Assembly: GCA_024234875.1 (NCBI GenBank)
Contig: JACKNM010000007.1
Coordinates: 1-64,000 of the forward strand
DNA length: 64,000 nucleotides
Source of the DNA: Ectothiorhodospiraceae bacterium
GTDB lineage: Bacteria > Pseudomonadota > Gammaproteobacteria > HK1
Reading direction: 5' to 3'
The notes under the pieces were generated by a model. That model saw only the letters and a list, made by a program, of their open reading frames with translations, searched no databases and was not told the DNA's origin. Made by a program: the position numbers and the translations under genes. Shown here in pieces: positions 60,926 to 64,000 of the stretch; positions within the stretch are counted from its first letter, which is position 1, and every line of letters starts with the position of its first letter.

Positions 60926-60941
60926 GTGTCACGGTTCACAG
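60926..60941 (-). promoter_or_regulatory. Conserved upstream element of precursor B
   Basis: Identical 16-base copy of the element at 60554-60569, here upstream of the first precursor gene, 86 bases before its ATG. Confidence 0.5.
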
Positions 60942-60996
60942 TCACGGGGTCGCGGCGCCTGGCGTCCGACTCCGTCCTCGCGACGCGCCCGGGCGA

Positions 60997-61869
60997 TCAG
61001 TCGTAGAGCCGCACCAGCTGGCTCGCGTCGGTCTCTCCCAACCCGCGCGCCATCGCGATGCGCACGAGCTGCGCCGCGGCGCCGGTCATCGGCATCGGCG
61101 TGCCGGTCTCGGCGCCCAGCGCGAGCAGGATCTCGAGGTCCTTGCGCTGCACCGAGATGCTGGCGGTGAGGGTGTCGTCGCGGCGCCCGGCATTGGCGCC
61201 GGCCACCTGCAGCACGCGTGAGTCGGCACTGCCACCGGCGAGCGTCTCCGGCAGCTGCGCGGCGTCGAGCCCGAGCGCCTCCCCGAGCTTCACCGTCTCG
61301 GCCAGCACCGCGAACGTGTTGAGCACCAGCACCTGGTTGCACATCTTGGTCGCCTGGCCGGCGCCGACCGGACCCATGTGCGCAAAGCGTTGACTCGAGT
61401 GTGCGACGAGGGGGCGGGCGCGCTCGATGTCGGTGGGCTCGCCGCCGCCGAAGACCACCAGCCGCCGCGCCTGGGCGCCCGGGGTGCCGCCGGTCACCGG
61501 CGCGTCGACGAAGCGGGCGCCGCAGGCGTCGTGCAGGTCGGCCGCTATCGCGCGTGCCTGCGCCGGGCTGACCGTGGAGTGGTCGACGATCAGGGTCGAC
61601 GGCCCGGCGACGGTGGCCACTCCGCGCTCACCGAGCAGCACCGCGCGGATCGCCTCGGCGTCGGTGAGGCAGAGGAAGACGATCGGACACGCTGCGGCCA
61701 CCGCCGCTGGATCCGATGCGGCGACCGCACCGAGTGCGGTGAGCGGCGCCATCCTGGCCTCGGAACGATTCCACACCCGCAACGCCACCCCGGCGCGGGC
61801 GAGATTGGCGGCGATCTCGCGGCCCATGAGACCGAGGCCGATGAAGCCGACGGGACTGCTCTGATTCAC
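60997..61869 (-). CDS. Beta-hydroxyacid dehydrogenase (3-hydroxyisobutyrate/tartronate semialdehyde type)
   Basis: A 290-residue NAD(P)-dependent dehydrogenase. GFIGLGLMGREIAANL binds the nucleotide, FVDAPVTGGTPGAQ is the substrate loop and the catalytic Lys is in GAGQATKMCNQVLV. Family members reduce tartronate or succinic semialdehyde, or oxidise 3-hydroxyisobutyrate. The GTG start at 61869 follows AGGAG by six bases; a longer frame lacks a ribosome binding site. It is divergent from the ArsC-like selenoprotein gene. Confidence 0.85.
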   Translation of the reverse strand: MNQSSPVGFIGLGLMGREIAANLARAGVALRVWNRSEARMAPLTALGAVAASDPAAVAAACPIVFLCLTDAEAIRAVLLGERGVATVAGPSTLIVDHSTVSPAQARAIAADLHDACGARFVDAPVTGGTPGAQARRLVVFGGGEPTDIERARPLVAHSSQRFAHMGPVGAGQATKMCNQVLVLNTFAVLAETVKLGEALGLDAAQLPETLAGGSADSRVLQVAGANAGRRDDTLTASISVQRKDLEILLALGAETGTPMPMTGAAAQLVRIAMARGLGETDASQLVRLYD

Positions 61870-62046
61870 GGGGTGCTCCTGCGCGCGGGCCGAGGTTCGC
61901 GGCGCATGCTGGCCGGTCGGGGGACGAACGGCAAGCGCCAACCGGCGGCGGCGAGCGCCGGCGCCGGCTGGTGCGGCGTCGAGTCAGGGGCTACAGTCGC
62001 CGCCGGCGACCGTCGCGAGCGGTCGTGATCTCGGAAGGAGACACGC

Positions 62047-62391
62047 ATGGCGAAGAAGATCGACTGGTACTACCACCGCAACGGCTGAACGAGTTGTGGG
62101 AAAGCGTCCGGGTTCCTGGACGCGCATCGTCTCGTGCCAGAGGATGTCATCCCCGCATCGCGCAAGCTCGGTCGTGACGACGCGACCGATCTGGCGCGCT
62201 CGGCTGCTCGAGTGATCGTGGCGAAGGGCAAGAAGGTCTCGGAGTTCACCGTCCGCGGTGAGCCCGGCGAGGAGGTGGTGGCGGCGATGCTCGGCCCCAC
62301 CGGTAACCTGCGCGCACCCGCGCTCAAGGTCGGACGGACCGTGCTCGTCGGGTTCGACGAGGAGAGCTACCGCTCGGTGCTGCTCGGCTGA
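62047..62391 (+). CDS. ArsC-family selenoprotein (Sec14, UxxC)
   Basis: The frame from ATG 62047 (AAGGAG eight bases upstream) reads MAKKIDWYYHRNG, then TGA at 62086-62088, then TSCGKASGFLDAH and on to a stop at 62391: 114 residues if TGA is read as selenocysteine (U14). The resulting UTSC replaces the CxxC of ArsC/Spx-like thioredoxin-fold proteins, a form known as ArsC family selenoproteins. A stem-loop starting 15 bases past the TGA fits a bacterial SECIS. The downstream part (PEDVIPASRKLG, TVRGEPGEEVVAAMLGPTG) is well formed, against decay. Likely a cytoplasmic thiol/selenol redox protein; substrate unknown. Requires SelA/SelB/SelC/SelD from elsewhere in the genome. Confidence 0.82.
62104..62123 (+). 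promoter_or_regulatory. bSECIS-like hairpin after the TGA of the ArsC-like gene
   Basis: GCGTCC, loop GGGTTCCT, GGACGC. The loop begins 21 bases past the TGA and has G at its first two positions, matching the bacterial SECIS rules (loop 16 to 37 bases away with an early G) for SelB binding. Confidence 0.65.
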
Positions 62392-62408
62392 TCGGCCGAG
62401 GATAGGAC

Positions 62409-62444
62409 CGCGCCGCGCGCTCCGAGGGCGGGGCGCGCGGCGCG
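62409..62444. terminator. 12-bp hairpin between convergent genes
   Basis: CGCGCCGCGCGC, a 12-base loop, GCGCGCGGCGCG: a perfect stem in the 64-base gap between the selenoprotein and aldolase stop codons, probably a shared terminator. No T-run. Confidence 0.55.
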
Positions 62445-62455
62445 TGGCTCGCGGA

Positions 62456-63349
62456 TCAGGTCTTCGACGCCTCGAAGATGCTACCCACCGACGCGTCGAG
62501 CGCGGCGTCGAACTCGGCATCGGACTGCTGCGCCGTCAGCCCCTCGGTCAGGGCACGCGAGAAGCTCGCGACCATGCCGTGGTTGCGCGCCAGGCGCGCG
62601 TTGGCCTCCTCGCGGGAGTAACCGCCCGACAGCGCGACCACCCGCAGGACGTTGGGGTGCGCGATGCACTCGGCGTAGAAGTCGTCGACCTCCGGCAGCG
62701 TGAGCTTCAGCATCACGAGCTGGCCGGCGCCGAGCTCGTTCAGGTGCTCGAGGAGCGCCGCCTTCAGCAGCTTCTCCGCCTCGGCCTTGTCGGGGGCGTG
62801 GATGTCGACCTCCGGCTCGATGATCGGCACCAACCCGGCGGCGATGATCTGTCGTCCCACCTCGAACTGCTGGTCGACCACCGCCTTCACGCCGGCGGCG
62901 TTCGCGCGCTTGATCACCGAGCGCATCTTGGTGCCGAAGATCCCCGCCGCCCTGGCACGCTGGAGCAGGGCATCGAGCCCCGGCATCGGCTTCATCACCT
63001 GCGCGCCGTCGGCCTCCGCCGCCAATCCCTTGTCGACCTTCAGGAACGGGACGACCTTCTTGACCTCCCACAGGTAGCTCGCCGAGGGCTTGCCGCCGAT
63101 GGAGCGGTCCATCGTGTTCTCGAACAGAATCGCGCCGAGGATGCGGTCGCCGCCGAAGCTCTTGCTGGTGACGATCCGGGTGCGCATGTCGTGGATGACC
63201 GAGAACATCTCCTCGTCGTTGGCGTAGGCGTCCTCGGAGATGCCGTAGAGCTTCAACGCCTTGGGCGTGCTGCCGCCGCTCTGGTCCAGGGCCGCGATGA
63301 ATCCGGGGGCGCTACGCAGCTTCTCGAGCTGGTCTTCGCGAGTGCTCAT
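62456..63349 (-). CDS. fda: Class I fructose-bisphosphate aldolase
   Basis: A 297-residue class I aldolase of the bacterial Fda type. The Schiff-base lysine is in LVMLKLTLPEV, and ALDQSGGSTPKALKLYG, ILFENTMDRSIGG and VVALSGGYSREEANARLA are family blocks. It splits fructose-1,6-bisphosphate into dihydroxyacetone phosphate and glyceraldehyde-3-phosphate without metal. The ATG at 63349 lacks a strong ribosome binding site. It stands between the two selenoprotein genes, and its promoter must lie in the 228-base divergent region up to 63577. Confidence 0.9.
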   Translation of the reverse strand: MSTREDQLEKLRSAPGFIAALDQSGGSTPKALKLYGISEDAYANDEEMFSVIHDMRTRIVTSKSFGGDRILGAILFENTMDRSIGGKPSASYLWEVKKVVPFLKVDKGLAAEADGAQVMKPMPGLDALLQRARAAGIFGTKMRSVIKRANAAGVKAVVDQQFEVGRQIIAAGLVPIIEPEVDIHAPDKAEAEKLLKAALLEHLNELGAGQLVMLKLTLPEVDDFYAECIAHPNVLRVVALSGGYSREEANARLARNHGMVASFSRALTEGLTAQQSDAEFDAALDASVGSIFEASKT

Positions 63350-63577
63350 GTTTCGGCTTCAACTCTTTGATTAGAGGGGGAAATCAGCTTGCCGATGATG
63401 CCGGAAGGCGACCCGGGACGTCAAGGTGATCGGGGGAGCGGGGGAGATGTGACCTCGTGAGCACGCTGGCGGCGCGCGGCGCGCGCAGGGAACATCTCCC
63501 CGGTGATTCCGGTCTCACACCGCAGCCGGCGGTCACGCCGCCGGCCCGACTCGCCAACAACGGGAGCTCGCTCGACG

Positions 63578-63976
63578 ATGGACAGACGTCATTTCCTCCT
63601 CGCCAGCGCCGCGGCGCTGGCCGCACCGACCCTGGCAGCCGCCGAGGCCTACCACGTGCCCTACGACCCGGCCACGTTCGCCGCCGCGCGCGACGCCGGC
63701 AAGGCGGTCCTGCTCGACTTCTACGCGCCCTGGTGAGGGACCTGCCGCGCGCAAGAGCGCACCGTGCGTGCGCTACTCGACGGTAATCCCGCCTACCGGG
63801 CGGTGACGGTGATGCGGGTCGACTGGGACACCCACCGCGACTCCGAGCTCGTGCGTGAGCTGCGGGTGCCGCGGCGCTCGACGCTGGTGATGTTCAGTCG
63901 GGGCGGCGAGGTCGGCCGCGTGGTGGCGCAGGTCGACGCACAGTCGATCGGGGCGCTGTTCGAGGCGGCGCTCTGA
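63578..63976 (+). CDS. Exported thioredoxin-like selenoprotein (Sec53, UGTC)
   Basis: ATG 63578 opens MDRRHFLLASAAALAAP, a Tat-like or Sec signal peptide ending ...LAAAEA, then FAAARDAGKAVLLDFYAPW, TGA at 63734-63736, and GTCRAQERTVRALL through to a stop at 63976. Read as selenocysteine (U53) this gives 132 residues and the active site WUGTC in place of the thioredoxin WCGTC. The cis-Pro region VPRRSTLVMFSRGGEVG follows normally. A hairpin (63757-63773) after the TGA fits a SECIS. Predicted to be a periplasmic thiol reductase or peroxidase-like protein. Confidence 0.82.
63757..63773 (+). promoter_or_regulatory. bSECIS-like hairpin after the TGA of the thioredoxin-like gene
   Basis: GCGCAC, loop CGTGC, GTGCGC. 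The loop starts 26 bases after the TGA and has G at position two. A competing GCGC-AAGA-GCGC stem (63749-63760) overlaps it. Confidence 0.55.
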
Positions 63977-64000
63977 GCGGCGGTGCCGGCGAGGTCGCCT

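Larger units (their letters stand above)
60253..60941 (-). repeat. Tandem duplication (offset 372 bases) carrying the precursor genes
   Basis: Two units, about 60253-60569 and 60625-60941, contain the precursor gene, its ribosome binding site, a conserved CTCGGCCGCC-type leader and an identical 16-base block. Coding and upstream parts all show the same 372-base offset with no indels, which points to a recent duplication under selection. Confidence 0.75.

Noticed and set aside
62047..63976. Nonsense-mutation or pseudogene explanation for the two genes with an internal TGA
   Set aside because: In both cases the TGA sits at the redox Cys position, the rest of the protein is intact and a SECIS-like hairpin follows; two coincidences of this kind are improbable.

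Overview
The window is a dense, high-GC (about 70%) bacterial chromosome segment with 64 gene calls, many coupled by ATGA/GTGA overlaps, frequent GTG starts and Shine-Dalgarno sequences of the GGAGG type. The gene content (sulfur-oxidising heterodisulfide-reductase-like system, Ugp and tripartite tricarboxylate importers, several MmgE/PrpD proteins, selenoproteins) fits a free-living, proteobacterium-like chemolithotroph or mixotroph. A Methylomirabilota/Rokubacteria-type affiliation is also possible; the sequence alone does not settle it. No rRNA, tRNA, CRISPR, phage or insertion sequence was seen.

Layout. 1-4.4 kb: a truncated enolase-superfamily dehydratase and three exported proteins, one a MORN-repeat protein fused to a C13-type peptidase. 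4.7-8.5 kb (+): an epimerase, then a sulfur-transfer operon (DsrE2, TusA, SQR-like flavoprotein, DUF1641 protein) behind a perfect FNR-type box. 8.5-16.0 kb (-): the sHdr core operon (DsrE3, HdrC, HdrB, HdrA, Hyp, HdrC, HdrB, a Cys-rich protein, LbpA, TusA), with a near-perfect FNR-type box upstream. 16.2-26.1 kb (-): the lipoate-assembly genes that serve LbpA (sLplA, LipS1, LipT, LipS2 and a degenerate amidotransferase), then an HDAC-like hydrolase, an AurF-like diiron protein, an LLM flavin monooxygenase, a two-cysteine ArsR regulator, an SDR and a DUF2892 protein. Together 5.7-26.1 kb reads as one large sulfur-oxidation island.

26.3-43 kb is general and catabolic metabolism: 2-hydroxyacid dehydrogenase, CocE-type hydrolase, metzincin protease, ribosome hibernation factor with a cold-shock domain, ketosteroid-dehydrogenase-like flavoprotein, TauD-type dioxygenase, and an SDR-TctCBA-PrpD-PrpD run that looks like uptake and breakdown of a carboxylate. 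40.6-50.7 kb pairs a GH17/GT2 beta-glucan synthase with a convergent DeoR-UgpCBAE-phosphodiesterase-sulfatase operon; phosphoglycerol substitution of a periplasmic glucan would explain the grouping. 50.9-56.2 kb holds an MFS transporter, a class I amidotransferase, a thiamine-diphosphate enzyme and a third PrpD.

56.3-60.9 kb is an apparently undescribed RiPP locus: two tandem 71-residue precursor peptides with GG leaders, a radical SAM/SPASM enzyme, a protein with a SPASM-like C-terminus but no radical SAM motif, and a convergent radical SAM maturase. 61-64 kb carries a beta-hydroxyacid dehydrogenase, a class I aldolase and two small thiol-redox genes, each interrupted by one in-frame TGA exactly where the catalytic cysteine belongs and followed by a bSECIS-like hairpin: an ArsC-like and a thioredoxin-like selenoprotein.
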